Shown piece after piece: positions 36,985-48,900 of a stretch of DNA of 64,000 nt. Position numbers and translations under genes: made by a program. Position 1 is the first letter of the stretch. Every line of letters starts with the position of its first letter. The stretch comes from Cyprinodon diabolis (lineage: Eukaryota > Chordata > Actinopteri > Cyprinodontiformes > Cyprinodontidae), in assembly GCA_030533445.1 (NCBI GenBank), contig CM060070.1, positions 21,890,001-21,954,000 of the forward strand. The letters run 5' to 3'. The notes under the pieces are model-generated. The model did no database searches. It was given only the letters and a program-made list of their open reading frames with translations, and was not told the DNA's origin.

Positions 36985-39884
36985 TCTGGAGTTTGTTTTA
37001 AATGTAGGAATGTTACCTAAATGTTCCTACAGATTTGAATACCTTTTAAAAAAAAGTAAAACAAGTATTGGAGAAATATAAAATAAATATATTTACCTTA
37101 GCTAATGAAGAAAAAAAATCTTAATCTAACAACATTCTCTGATATATATATATTTTGTCAAGCGTTTGTGTTTTCATCTCAAAGAAAATCCAACAAAAGG
37201 CTTTTGTCAAATCCTTATTTTATCCTTGAATGAAGATTTTGAATATATGGCTATCAAGCCACACGGGATTGGTGTTTAGCAGCAGTATATGGAAAAAAAG
37301 CTGCAGACATATTTAAAAAAAACAATATAAATAAACCCTTAAAACTCAGCTTCACATATTTTAAGGGGTCTAATAACTACGATGTGGTCCATATACATTT
37401 GTATTAGACTTAAGAGAAATACAATAGCAGGAGAGCTATGCTTTTGTAATAAAATTCTGTGCAAAGTCTAACATTTGGTTCTCATGAAACCCACTTTTAG
37501 GAAGAGAAGAGTCAATATGTTCTGAGGGATAAATACCTGCTTCTCAGCTTTAAAACTCACTTTTTTTTTTTACAACTACTGTAAATAGTCACTAAAAGAA
37601 AGATTATTAATATAACTTTGAAATGCTCAAAAATGTAAATGTGTTTGTATCAAGCCATTTCAGTTACCAAAATTGTTTTGAGGAAGATCTCAGTTTCCCA
37701 GTAAGACTAACTGACAGGCATTAGATTTCTTACACTCATTTACTGAAAGAAGGACAAAACTCTTTTGATATCTGAAAATCAGTTTCGAATAAATACAGTT
37801 AAACCTTCAATGTCACAGCTTAAGAAGTAAGCCACAGTTAGCTCCAAACATACATTCACAACATGCCTTTACTTCTGCAAAACTTTTGTGCTGTCATCTA
37901 AAACCAGACTGAGATCATGCTGAGATAATACCTCAGAGTTGACATTTTATGTGGGCAGAAAAACATGATTGAAATTGTTAAGTGTGTCATTAAATATGGA
38001 AACATTTGCAGTAAGATTTCACACTGACACATGTATAGTCTTTTGGAGAAATGGTATAAAACATTTGGATGTAGATTTAAGCATTCCTTATCTAAAGGAA
38101 AATTATGGGTAAAGATTTCTGCAATGCTAGAATATTAAATGAGTGCTTTCTTATTCTAGAAACACTTTAAACCTCTAATCATTGCAAGAATTTATATTGC
38201 ACTTTATGAATATGGACCCCAGGGCCCACGACTCATAAAGATCAGAATATATTTCTATGAATAACACAATTTGTTTCATAGATGTGTAATATGGTGTATA
38301 GCACTTTGGAGCAAAAGGCAGATTCAGGGTGAAGCTGCAAGAGTATGCATTATCAGGCTTGTCAGCACAGTCTGTCTAAAATAAACACCATTTGCATCTC
38401 TCTTCAATTCATCATGTGTTGCATTATGCCTGCTGTCCTCTCTTGTTGCTGATTAAATTTCCATTAGCCATGCTTACTTGTTGTGCAGAGGAGCAAACTC
38501 CTGAGCAATGCTTAGTCCATGTGATCACTCAGGGAGAGTGTAGGTTGGGTAATGACATGTTGGCATTATTTTTTTTTTTCGGAGGAGGGATGTACACCTT
38601 GTGACAGCATGTCTTTTCCAGAGCATTTCTGGCGGGTATTCTGTAGGTTGGCAGCGAGAGATGTGGCAAATGCAAAGAAACCAGACAGGAAGGAAGAGGT
38701 GGAGATGATGGACGTTTGAATTGAAATAAAAAATGTAATGTGTCTACTATTGTGTATTGCGAACTAAAGCTTTAATGATAAGATAGCCTTTGATAAATGT
38801 GATACTTTTAATAATATTTATGAATATGCTGTTAGAATATAGTTTTCTGTTCTAAAGTACTTGTATTTCAAATGAGCAATGTCATTTAAGATGAAAGATT
38901 TGGTTAGCAAACTTAAAATGATACCAACTACTTGTCATGTTTCTGAATATCAAAACCAAACCCTGTACTATTCAGGAAGTCCCCAAATTAGGGTTACTGG
39001 CTCACAGAACTAAAAGATTGGTGTCTTGCAACATTTTGAGATGTCCCTGGGCAAACACACTTGAATAAAATTTCTGAATTACCTCCTCAGCATGCAGCCA
39101 AATTCTACAGAGTACTATCAGTGACTTCTTTATTTTGTTAATGTGTAGCTTAGATACATCAAAAAGTTGTCGGACCTTGTCCACCAAAAGCTCTATATCT
39201 CTAAAGAGGAAGCGCTACAGTGCCAGATGGCATTCAAGAATAGATAAGCTTATGATGCAGGAAAGCTCAGGATAGAACTTCTTTGCTCTTTCTGCCAGAC
39301 CAATCTGGCAAATACATCTGACTACAGCCAAGGGGCTCACATCATTAAGATTCAACAGACACAGGAGCAATGGTCGACTATGGTACTGTTAATGTATAAA
39401 GAACATGATGTCAAGTGCTTCAAAATATTTGTAAATGTAAGTGGCTTGCATTGTTGGAATTTAGTTTTCAATGCAGCTTTCATGATCAACAATTTCATTG
39501 AAATTTTTTTGGAAAATTGAGAAGTTTTTTCATTAATCCAGTCCATGGACTTCCATAGCTCAGACTGGCTGTCACTTCATCACTTTCTGTTCTGGGATGT
39601 GTCATAATAACTGATAAACCAATTCACTGTGTGATACAACTTGCTGCAAAAAATAAATGTGTTATTACTTCATTGTTTATGAAACATGACTATACAGTAT
39701 TTTCCACAGCTTGAATTTCATCACCTCTAATGAAGTTACCTCTCAGAGATGATGAGTGAAAACTAAGCTACGTTTTGAAAGCAGTGTATGTAATTTTCAA
39801 TTTTCATTTTAAGTCATAAAAGTTGATTTTTTTTTTAGAAAACTATGTAGAGATTAGATTTTTGAGCCACTATCTTCATCTATG
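36985..39884. other. No feature recognised
   Basis: AT-rich. No frame above about 77 codons and no known repeat. Confidence 0.4.
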
Positions 39885-39886
39885 TA

Positions 39887-40086
39887 CAGTGGGGCAAAAA
39901 AGTATTTAGTCAGCCACCAATAGTGCAAGTTCTCCCACTCAAAAAGATGAGAGAGGCCGGTAATTTTCATCATAGATATACCTCAACTATGAGAGACAAA
40001 ATGAGAAAAAAAAATCCAGAAAATCACATTGTCTGATTTTTAAAGAATTTATTTGCAAAATATGGTGGAAAATAAGTATTTGGTCA
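39887..40086 (+). repeat. Left terminal inverted repeat of Tc1 39887
   Basis: 200 bp. Differs from the right arm at AATGAGAAAA versus AATGAGGAAA and at TTGTCTGATT versus TTGTCTAATT. Confidence 0.95.
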
Positions 40087-40252
40087 GTTACAAACAAGCA
40101 AGATTTCTGGCTCTCACAGACCTGTAACTTCTTCTGTAAGAGGCTCCTCTGTCCTCCACTCGTTACCTTCATTAATGGCACCTGTTTGAACCCGTTATCA
40201 GTATAAAAGACACCTGTCCACAACCTCAAACAGTCACACTCTAAACTCCACC

Positions 40253-41277
40253 ATGGCCAAAACTTGAGAGCTGTCAAAGGACACCGGAAACAAAATTATA
40301 GACCCGCACCAGGCTGGGAAGTCTGAATCTGCAATAGGTAAACAGCTTGGTGTGAAGAAATCAACTGTGGGATCAATTATTAGAAAATGGAAAACATACA
40401 AGACCACTGATAATCTTCCTCGATCTGGGGCTCCACGCAAGATCTCACCCCGTGGGGTCAAAATGATCACAAGAACGGTGAGTAAAAATCCCAGAACCAC
40501 ACGGGGGGACCTAGTGAATGACCTGCAGAGAGCTGGGACCAAAGTAACAAAGGCTACCATCAGTAACACACTACGCCCGCAAAGGGACTCAAATCCTGCA
40601 GTGCCAGACGTGTCCCCCTGCTTAAGCCAGTACATGTCAAGGCCCGTCTCAAGTCTGCTAGAGAGCATTTGGATGATCCAGACGATGACTGGGAGAATAT
40701 CATATGGTCAGATGAAACAGAAATAGAACTTTTTGGTAAAAACTACTTGTCGTGTTTGGAGGAGAGAGAGAATGCTGAGTTGCATCCAAGGAACACCATA
40801 CCTATAGTGAAGCATGGGGGTGGAAACATCCTGCTTTGGGGCTGTTTTTCTGCTAAGGGACCAGGACGACTGATCCGTGTGAAGGAAAGAATGAATGGGG
40901 CCATGTATCGTCAAATTTTGAGTGAAAACCTCCTTCCATCAGCAAGGGCATTGAAGATGAAACATGGCTGGGTCTTTCAGCATGACAATGATCCCAAACA
41001 CACCACCCGGGTAACGAAGGAGTGGCTTCGTAAGAAGCATTTCAAGGTCCTGGAGTGGCCTAGCCAGTCTCCAGATCTCAACCCCATAGAAAATCTTTGG
41101 AGGGAGTTGAAAGTCCGTGTTGCCCAGCAACAGCCCCAGAACATCTCTGCTCTAGAGGAGATCTGCATGGAGGAATGGGCCAAAATACCAGCAACAGTGT
41201 GTGAAAACCTTGTGAAGACTTACAGAAAATGTTTGATCTCTGTGATTGCCAACAAAGGGTATATAACAAAGTATTGA
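40253..41277 (+). pseudogene. Tc1-like DD34E transposase with two lesions
   Basis: Start ATG at 40253 (MAKT) is followed at codon 5 by TGA (40265-40267). From there the frame runs through the helix-turn-helix [20 protein letters not shown] and the block [16 protein letters not shown]. Near 40580-40590 the frame is lost, consistent with a 1-bp deletion. The protein resumes one frame over with [16 protein letters not shown]. The catalytic residues survive: D in IWSDETE, D in FQHDNDPKH and E in NPIENLW. It ends GYITKY at 41277. About 340 residues would be the normal length. Because the ends are near-identical, the lesions are recent or the copy moved using transposase supplied by another element. 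Confidence 0.95.
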
Positions 41278-41293
41278 GATGAACTTTTGTTAT

Positions 41294-41493
41294 TGACCAA
41301 ATACTTATTTTCCACCATATTTTGCAAATAAATTCTTTAAAAATTAGACAATGTGATTTTCTGGATTTTTTTTCCTCATTTTGTCTCTCATAGTTGAGGT
41401 ATATCTATGATGAAAATTACCGGCCTCTCTCATCTTTTTGAGTGGGAGAACTTGCACTATTGGTGGCTGACTAAATACTTTTTTGCCCCACTG
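41294..41493 (-). repeat. Right terminal inverted repeat of Tc1 39887
   Basis: Inverted partner of 39887-40086, followed by the target TA. Confidence 0.95.
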
Positions 41494-41785
41494 TATATGT
41501 TAATGTTTTTTTTTCTTATTTGCAATGCTCAATAAGCCAATCACTCTTATTGTACTCATAACCCTCCTTACCGCTGAAACTCCTGCGATATAAGGCCCTA
41601 GGATTTGATTTGCCTGAGTAATTTAAATCCCAGTAAATGTCCCACCCCGCTGTTCCCTGTACACTGAAAAGCTGCAGGACATTTAATTAATTCAACCTGG
41701 AGAGACTGACACAAAGAAAGGCTGTAATTAGAAAACATTTAATTTACATATACAGGTAACACAAATATATTCTTCAAAATAATTC

Positions 41786-42141
41786 TATCTAAGGAAAACG
41801 AGCTGAGTGCAAGGACTCATTGACTCTCTGCAATCCCTCGCACTGAGCATGCAAATAGCGACAGTGGAAAGGAAAACTCCCTTTTAACAGAAACCTCCAG
41901 CAGAACCAGGCACAGTGTGAGGCCGTCTGCTGAGGCCGACTGGGGCAGAGATGGGAAATGTGAAGTCAACAAGCCATCTCCATGCCATGTATTTGTTCTA
42001 CCCACCCATTGAAGCAGGTGAGTCCAATCAACGTGAATCAACCTGTACAGATTAGACTCACCTGGTTAATTGGCTAGGTCGATTAAATACATGACATGGA
42101 GATGACTTGTTGACTCCACATTTCCAATCTCAGGACTGGGG
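41786..42141 (-). mobile_element. L2 3'-UTR scrap interrupted by a hAT MITE
   Basis: 41786-41945 matches the reversed L2 3'-UTR: TTCTATCTAAGGAAAACGAG, GCGACAGTGGAAAGGAAAAC, CTCCAGCAGAACCAGGC and GAGGCCGACTGGGG. The match stops at the MITE target site. Beyond the 8-bp duplication at 42134-42141 further L2 similarity is not clear. Confidence 0.8.
41946..42133. mobile_element. hAT-type MITE with 8-bp target duplication
   Basis: A 188-bp non-coding foldback. The left arm CAGAGATGGGAAATGTGAAG and the inverted right arm CTGAGATTGGAAATGTGGAG continue pairing for about 49 bp with five or so mismatches. Inner AGGTGAGTC/GACTCACCT words extend the hairpin. GACTGGGG is duplicated exactly on both sides (41938-41945, 42134-42141); an 8-bp duplication is diagnostic of the hAT superfamily. 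A second copy of one arm begins at 56097. It must be mobilised in trans because it encodes nothing. Confidence 0.9.
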
Positions 42142-42568
42142 TTTGAGGAGAAAAAAATAGATAAAGGCATAAACTACTTAAGTTATTTGGCACTCGGGCC
42201 CTGGCAGAAGACTTTGGTGTTTGGATGAGTGTTTGAACCAACATAAATTTGGATGAGTAATCTACAAAGGATTAAAATAGTCTTCCCCCGGGACTTGGAC
42301 ACTGGTGGTGGAGTCAGCCAGAGGGTGATTGGGACTAAAAATAGTCTTTGCTTACATGCGCAAGGGAGAAGCTGTGCTAGGGGCTAAATGGTTGGCTTTG
42401 GAAAAGGTGCGGCCCCGAGTTGATTGGCTGGAGCTGAACGAGGGACACAACAGGTGGTTCAGGTGAAGCTGATGTTGTGATACTTTAAGATATTTATTGT
42501 CCAATCAGGTAGGGGTGGTAAATATCTTATTTGATCAGATGTTATTCAGATTGTCAGATATTGTTTAT
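42142..42568. other. No feature recognised
   Basis: Mixed-composition stretch between the MITE and the next LINE. Nothing identified. Confidence 0.4.
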
Positions 42569-43785
42569 GAAGACTAAGACAACTTTTATTGTATACACCG
42601 AGTGCATACAAAACAAAATTACTTTTTATACAGCTTTCAGACAGACATAATGTGCAGATGTGATCAAATGTAAACAGCGGGAGAAAAAGCATGATGCAAA
42701 ATGCACTGATATGGAAGTTCAGAGCATTTAAAAACAAGCATATACAGTATGGTACAAATGTGCAGTATTTTGGTTTGGTGTCATCATTGTGATACAGTCT
42801 GTGACTTGATTTTGAGTTTTTTCAACAGTTCAGCAGTCTGATGACAGAGGGGAAAAAGCTGCTGCAGAAACTGCTGGGCCTGCAGTGGATGCTGTGAAGT
42901 CTCTTCCCAGAGGCCAGCAGGGAGAACAGTCCATGGTAGGGGTTTGAGAGGTCACTGATGATGTTACTGGTTCAGGAGACACAGTACTAGGATAAAATGT
43001 CTTTAATGGAGGGAAGATGAGCCCTGATGAGCCTCTCTGCTGTTCTCACCACTCTTCTCACATTTTTCCAGTCTGAGGCGCTGCAGCTTTCACAGCACAC
43101 AGTGAGACAGCTGGTCAGAATGCTCTTTATGGTACTTCTGTAGAAGTTTGTGAGGATGGGTGGGGGCAGGTGGTCTCTCCTCCTCCTCCACAGGAAGTAC
43201 ATCTGCTTCAGCACCCTTTTGACCAGTGAGTTGGTGTTTACAGTCCAGATGAGGTTGTCTGTGATGTGCACCCCCAGGATTTTTGTGCTCCTGACCACCT
43301 CCACAGGTGAGCTGTTGATGAGCAGTGGAACGTGGTTAGGCAGGTTCTTCCTGAAATCGACGACAATCTCCTTTGTCTTCTCGACATTAAGGATGAGGCT
43401 GTTATCTCTGCACCAGGCCACCAGCTGCTTCACATCCTCTCTGTAGTTCTAGTCGTGGTCATCTTTGATGAGGACCACCACCATTGTGTTGTCTGCAAAC
43501 TTCACACTGTGACCTGGGGGACAGTCATGCGCGATCAGAGTGAACAGCAGGGGCTAAGGACGCAGCCCTGAGGGGAGCGTGGAAATGACATAAGAGGTTT
43601 TCTGTCCAACCTGGACTGACTGAGGACTGTTTGTGAGAAGGTCTGATTGCAAAGGGGTGTGTTGGAACTCAGCTGTTCCAGTTTGCCTATCAGGTGCTGT
43701 GGGATGATGGCGTTGAAAGCTGAACCGAAGTCCAGGGACAGCATCTCCATGTGGGTGTTCTTCTCCTCCAGGTTGTGCTAGGCTC
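42569..43785 (-). mobile_element. CR1/Rex-like LINE, 5'-truncated
   Basis: Minus-strand LINE. RT relics lie from about 43785 to 42987, followed by a 3'-UTR that ends near 42569 with CAATAAAAGTTG. The UTR resembles 13930-14110. The 5' end is cut inside the RT, just upstream of motif A. It is a different subfamily from the 33-kb LINE, although the RT blocks are collinear (KILGVHITDNLIW here, KFLGVHISNDLSW there). Confidence 0.87.
42987..43785 (-). pseudogene. CR1/Rex-like reverse transcriptase relic
   Basis: From the 5' side: motif A region LSLDFGSAFNAIIPQHLIGKL (43745-43680), a frameshifted LSQSRLDRKPLMSF and the motif B-like SPQGCVLSP (about 43570). A disrupted motif C region follows at about 43440-43540. 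Then comes a still-open block WCRDNSLILNVEKTKEIVVDF to HLPSIKDIL (43433-42987). Several frame changes and a stop separate the blocks. The 3' end of the ORF lacks the SRLTRKA-type C-terminus seen at 33 kb. Confidence 0.87.
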
Positions 43786-44773
43786 AGGTGAAGACATAAG
43801 GAGAACATTATTTGGCCAAATAATGTTTATTAAATTATTTGCTCTATCAGGAACCAATGACCTTTGGTTAAATGATTCTTTACCCTCTTTAAAATAGCTA
43901 GAAGCAAATAGACATGAGAATTCCATAAACAACTTTTGGTCATAATTTGGTCATGGAAATGTAATGAGAATATGAAAAAACACGTGAACACCACCGTTAT
44001 ATCAGTGTTTAAACCCTTAGTAAAATAAAGCTTGTCCAAGCTTCAACAACAGCTCAAAACATATTTTTGTAGCATAGCATACCATGTGGTTCATCCTGTT
44101 TGCTTTACTCGTCAGTAAACACATGAAATTATTAAAATCATCAAAAGACATTTTTTTACTAGAATCTGTCCCTAATTCTGCCAGACCTTATACCTCTGTT
44201 TCTGTCCATTTTGGTAGGTTCGAGTTGTCATCCAGCAGCAGCTCAGCAGAGCAAGCTAATAACAAAGGGGGGTTGGGGGGGTTCTTTGTCCTATGCGGCT
44301 CTGACACCAAGGGAACATCTTCTTCAGGAGCCTTTCCTCTTCAATCCAGCTCTGTAAGTCCTGAAACTCAGAGAAATGTGTTGCAAATTGCCTGTTTAGC
44401 AGCAGTTTGGTTATGGAATGTCAACCTTCACGACTTAGCCTCAGTCATTCAGGAGATCTGCTTATTGGAAACAGAGAAATCTTCTCTGCTGTGGTTTTTA
44501 CTGTTCTCAGTTCTGTGGGGGGCCAAGACACACCTCTGTGAGAGGTGTCCTGTGGAGCAAGATGGCTGAGAGGGGATCGCAGAGCAGAGCTGCATCCTCT
44601 TCTCCAGTGAACATTTTTAGATGAAACATGGACATTGGTTCTCAATGTCCAAAATTATTATCATGGTTTATGTCCCAACACTGATAAGAGTCTTCCAAAT
44701 TGATTTAATGTTTACGCTTCATTTCAGCCAAAAAACCAACACAAAAAAGCTAGCTATGACATCATGTTACAGG

Positions 44774-44775
<2 letters not shown>
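43786..44775. other. No gene recognised; one 161-codon frame
   Basis: A plus-strand frame at 44084-44569 (161 codons, serine-rich in the middle) has no recognisable domain. Its flanks show no exon signals that I can defend. It is probably a chance ORF or an unknown transposon end. Confidence 0.3.
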
Positions 44776-44849
<74 letters not shown>

Positions 44850-44853
44850 CCTA

Positions 44854-44894
<41 letters not shown>
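44776..44894. repeat. Compound (AT)n array with GGCTATA/TATAGCC palindrome
   Basis: Two AT arrays (44776-44848 and about 44857-44894) separated by GCCTATC. The first is framed by CAGGC and GCCTATC, making a perfect inverted repeat around the array. It lies at the 3' terminus of the L1/Tx1-type LINE, right after its AATAAAAAG signal. Confidence 0.93.
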
Positions 44895-44896
<2 letters not shown>

Positions 44897-45021
44897 TTTT
44901 ATTAGGTTTTGAATTGTACATACAAAATAACAACCAAACAAGACTTCCAACATAAGCAATAAAATGACAATAACATAGAGGGGAAAAATCAGGTAACATA
45001 TACAAATAAGAAGAGAAAAGC

Positions 45022-45073
<52 letters not shown>

Positions 45074-45553
45074 GAAATGGATAGATTAATATAGACTTCT
45101 CACAGTAGACTTACACAGCCTATGATTGAATTATTTCCAGTTGTTTCCAGCAGGAAATTGTAACTGAATATAATTTAGAAATGGCTGTCAGACTTTATAG
45201 AACCTCTGGGTTGATCCTCTAGTCATGTGCTTAATTTCATTGAGTTTTGGTTTGCTGTTACAACCTTAACCCATCACCTGTGTGTGGGTGGCCTCTCGGA
45301 CTTCCAATTATGCAAAATAAAACGTCTGGCCAGTGGAGAGATGGCATCTGATTGTGCACCGCATATCATCATCCCTGTAGGGGGCCACACAAAATATAGC
45401 TATTTCTGGGGCAGGGCTTATCTCTCTGTCACAGATGTAAGAAAATGTGTCTAAAATTAGAGACCGGAACTGTATCGATTTTGGGCACGCCCAGAACACA
45501 TGCTGGAGGGTAGTTGGAGCCTGACAGCATCGGGTGATAGTTGGATCGACCAC

Positions 45554-45556
<3 letters not shown>
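44895..45556 (-). mobile_element. L1/Tx1-type LINE, 3' part
   Basis: Minus strand. The C-terminal end of ORF2 (45556-45308) reads VVDPTITRCCQAPTTLQHVFWACPK in two short stretches, the cysteine/histidine motif found at the C-terminus of L1-clade LINEs. About 400 bp of 3'-UTR follows, ending AAAACCTAATAAAAAG near 44897. The upstream half of the element lies at 49863-51064, and the L2 copy separates them. An (ATA)n tract sits in the UTR. Confidence 0.85.
45022..45073. repeat. (ATA)n microsatellite
   Basis: About 17 uninterrupted trinucleotide units inside the LINE 3'-UTR. Confidence 0.97.

Positions 45557-45635
<79 letters not shown>
45557..45635. repeat. (AT)n array at the 5' junction of the L2 insertion
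   Basis: About 39 AT units between the L1/Tx1-type ORF (CACCGG on the left) and the first L2 base (CAGTAAG on the right). Confidence 0.98.
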
Positions 45636-45636
<1 letters not shown>

Positions 45637-45638
<2 letters not shown>

Positions 45639-45987
45639 TAAGATTGTTATTCACGCTGGTGGTAATGACACCCGGTTACGCCGATCGGAGGTCACTAAAA
45701 TTAGTGTTGCTTCGGTGTGTAAGTTTGCCAAAAAAATGTCGGACTCCGTAATTTTCTCTGGTCCCCTCCCTGATCTGACCAGTGATGACATGTTTAGCCG
45801 CATGTCGTCATTCAACCGCTGGTTGTCTAGGTGGTGTCCTGAAAACAACGTGGGCTACATTAATAATTGGCAATCCTTTTGGGGAAAGCCTGGTCTGATT
45901 CGGAGAGACGGCATCCATCCCACTTTGGATGGTGCAGCTCTTCTTTCTAGGAATCTGGCCACATTTATTAGTCCTCCAAAACCCTGA
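45637..45987 (+). pseudogene. L2 ORF1 C-terminus, SGNH esterase domain
   Basis: An open frame of about 117 residues to TGA at 45985, truncated at its 5' end by the insertion. It shows HAGGNDTR, the GxND block of SGNH hydrolases, and DGIHPTLDGAALLSR, the block carrying the catalytic D and H. The Gly-Asp-Ser block with the nucleophile would lie upstream and is lost. CR1/L2 LINEs are known to carry such an esterase in ORF1, possibly for membrane or lipid contact; its role is unsettled. ORF2 follows 9 bp downstream in the same frame, separated by the stop codon. Confidence 0.8.
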
Positions 45988-45996
45988 CCACCCAGG

Positions 45997-48900
45997 GTGC
46001 AGACCAGGAAGCAGAGTTGTAGTTTAACACACATCTCTGCAGCTTCTCTACTGTTACCCACTCTTTACTCCATCCAGACAGTGTCTTGCCCACGACCAAA
46101 ATCTAATAAATTAGCAAAGATTCCCAAAGAAGTAAATCATGATAATCTAATTAAAATCAAAATAACTCCAATTGGGGAAAAAGTTAAAACAATTAAATGC
46201 GGTCTGTTTAACATAAGATCGCTTTCCTCTAAAAGTCTGCTAGTTAATGACTTGATTTGTGATAATCACATTGACTTGTTTTGCCTTACAGAAACCTGGC
46301 TGCAGCAAGAGGATTATGTGAGCATAAACGAGGCAACTCCTTCAAGCTATTTAAATTTTCACATACCCAGAAGTTCTGGGCGAGGAGGAGGAGTAGCAAC
46401 AATCTTCCAGTCTGACTTACTGATTACTCCCAAACAGTTAATACCTAAAACTCTTTTGAACATTTAACCCTTAATTTCCCTCATCCAAATTTCAAGGCAA
46501 GAAAACCTCTTCTTCTTGTAACTTTGTATCGTCCGCCAGGTCCTTACTCTGAATTTTTAGATGAGTTTTCAGAGTTCCTTTCTGATTTGGTATTAAATAC
46601 TGACAGGGTCATCATAGTGGGAGATTTTAACATCCATGCTGCATTGAGGGCAATAGCTTAAGAGCGGCCTTTGATGCTATCTTAGACACTATTGGCTTTG
46701 TTCAAAATGTGAATAGTCCCACACATTCTCATCTTCATACTTTGGATCTTGTGCTGACATACGGCATAGAATGTGAAGAAATAACAGTATTTCCTCACAA
46801 CCCTGTCCTCTCTGACCACTTTCTAATAACCTTCAGGATTACTTTAACAGAGTTCTCCTCCCCCAAAAGAAGGTTCAATTTTAGTAGATCTTTATCAGAT
46901 AGTGCAGTTATAAATTTTAAAGAATCGGCTTCACTTTCTCTCTCCTCTGTGTCGCTAAACAGTGCTGCAGAGTGCAAAAGTATAGCTTATTCCCCTTCAC
47001 AGGTTGATGATTTTGTTGATGGGGTTGCTAGTTCTCTGCGTACTGCCTTAGACAACGCAGCTCCTTTGAAAATGAAAACCGTTAAAAATAGAAAGCTTGC
47101 TCCTTGGTTTAATGCAGAGCTGCGTACTTTGAAGCAAAATGCTAGGAAACGCTCCACAGGCCTGCAGGAGTCCTTCCTAGTCTGGAAAATTGGTTTACTG
47201 CTGTATAAGAGGACCCTTTGTAAAGCAAGACAAGCATACTTCTCCTCATTAATAGAGGAGAATAAGAATAATCCTAGATTTCTTTTTAATACAGTTGCCA
47301 AACTCACCCAGAGCCATAGCTCTGTTGAACCGTCCATTCCACCTGCTCTTAACAGCAATGATTTTATGGGATTCTTTATAAATAAGATTGATGTTATTAA
47401 AAATAAGATCATAAGCACTCCTCTATCCGCGATTGTACCTGAGGTAGTCATGGAATCTGAACCGGGTTTAGACTGCTTTGATCCAGTTGAACTTTCTGAA
47501 TTAGCAAAATTATTGTCTTCATCTAAGCCTTCAACTTGTATGTTAGATCCAGTTCCAACCAGGTTATTTAAGGAGGTATTCCCTTTGATCTCCTCCTCCA
47601 TTTTAGATGTGATTAATCTATCTCTGTTACAGGGATATGTACCTAAAGCTTTTAAGGTTGCTGTAATTAAACCTCTGCTTAAGAAACCGTCTCTTGACCC
47701 AGATGACTTGGTTAATTATAGACCTATATCCAATCTTCCTTTCTTATCCAAAATTCTTGAGAAAGTAGTTGCCAAACAAGTTTGCAACCACTTACACCAT
47801 AATGAACTTTTTGAAGAGTTTCAGTCTGGCTTTAGAGCTCATCATAGCACTGAAACAGCTCTGGTGAAAGTCACTAATGATATTCTCATGGCCTCAGATA
47901 ATGGACTTGTATCTGTGCTCGTCCTGTTGGATCTTAGTGCTGCATTTGATACAGTTGACCATAATATTCTTTTAGAAAGACTTGAATATTTTGTTGGAAT
48001 TAAAGGAACAGCACTAGACTGGTTTAAATCTTATCTATCTGATCGAATTCAGTTTGTTTATGTTAATGATAGATCTTCAACACACTCAAAGGTTACCTGT
48101 GGAGTACCACAGGGATCAGTGCTAGGACCAATTCTCTTTACTTTATACATGCTCCCAATTGGTAGAGTTATTAGACAGCATGGGATTAATTTCCACTGTT
48201 ATGCTGATGATACCCAGCTATATCTGTCTATAAATCCAGATGAAGCTAACCCATTACATAGATTACAAGCATGTCTTGAAGACATAAAAACCTGGATGAC
48301 TCTTAACTTTCTGCTTCTGAATGCAGACAAAACAGAAGTTATAGTCTTTGGACCAGAGTCTCTGAAAAAGAAGCTGATTAGCCAGTCACTTCATTTGGAT
48401 GGGATTAAACTGATTTCAGATAATAAAGTAAAAAATCTTGGTGTTGTTTTTGATCAGGACCTGTCATTTAAATCCCAGATCAAAGAGGTTTCTAGAATTT
48501 CCTTCTTTCATCTGAGGAACATTGCAAAAATTAGAAATCTCCTGTCCAGGGGTGATGCTGAGAAACTAGTCCATGCATTTGTTACTTCAAGGCTGGACTA
48601 TTGTAATTCTTTACTATCAGGAAGTCCACAAACTGTAGTTAAAAGCCTTCAGCTGATCCAAAATGCTGCAGCCAGAGTTCTGATGAAAATTAAAAAGAGA
48701 GATCATATCTCTCCTATCCTGGCTTCTCTTCATTGGCTTCCTGTTAAATCCAGAATAGAATTTAAAATCCTCCTTCTCACATATAAAGCCTTAAATGGCC
48801 AAGCTCCATCTTATATCAGAGATCTGATTGTTCCTTATGTTCCTAACAGAGCACTTCGCTCTCAATCTGCAGGTTTACTAGTGGTTCCTAGAATTTCTAA

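Larger units (their letters stand above)
39887..41493 (+). mobile_element. Tc1-like transposon, transposase broken
   Basis: A 1607-bp element flanked by TA (39885-39886 and 41494-41495). Its 200-bp inverted repeats (39887-40086 and 41294-41493) start CAGTGGGGCAAAAAAGTATT and differ at only two positions by eye. The internal gene is inactivated. It belongs to a different Tc1 family from the 14238 element, with unrelated arms and protein. Confidence 0.96.

Noticed and set aside
44084..44569. 161-codon plus-strand ORF
   Set aside because: Serine run from CAGCAG/TCATCC repeats, no domain, next to transposon ends. Not defensible as a gene.
46987..47601. 204-codon minus-strand ORF
   Set aside because: Antisense shadow of L2 ORF2.
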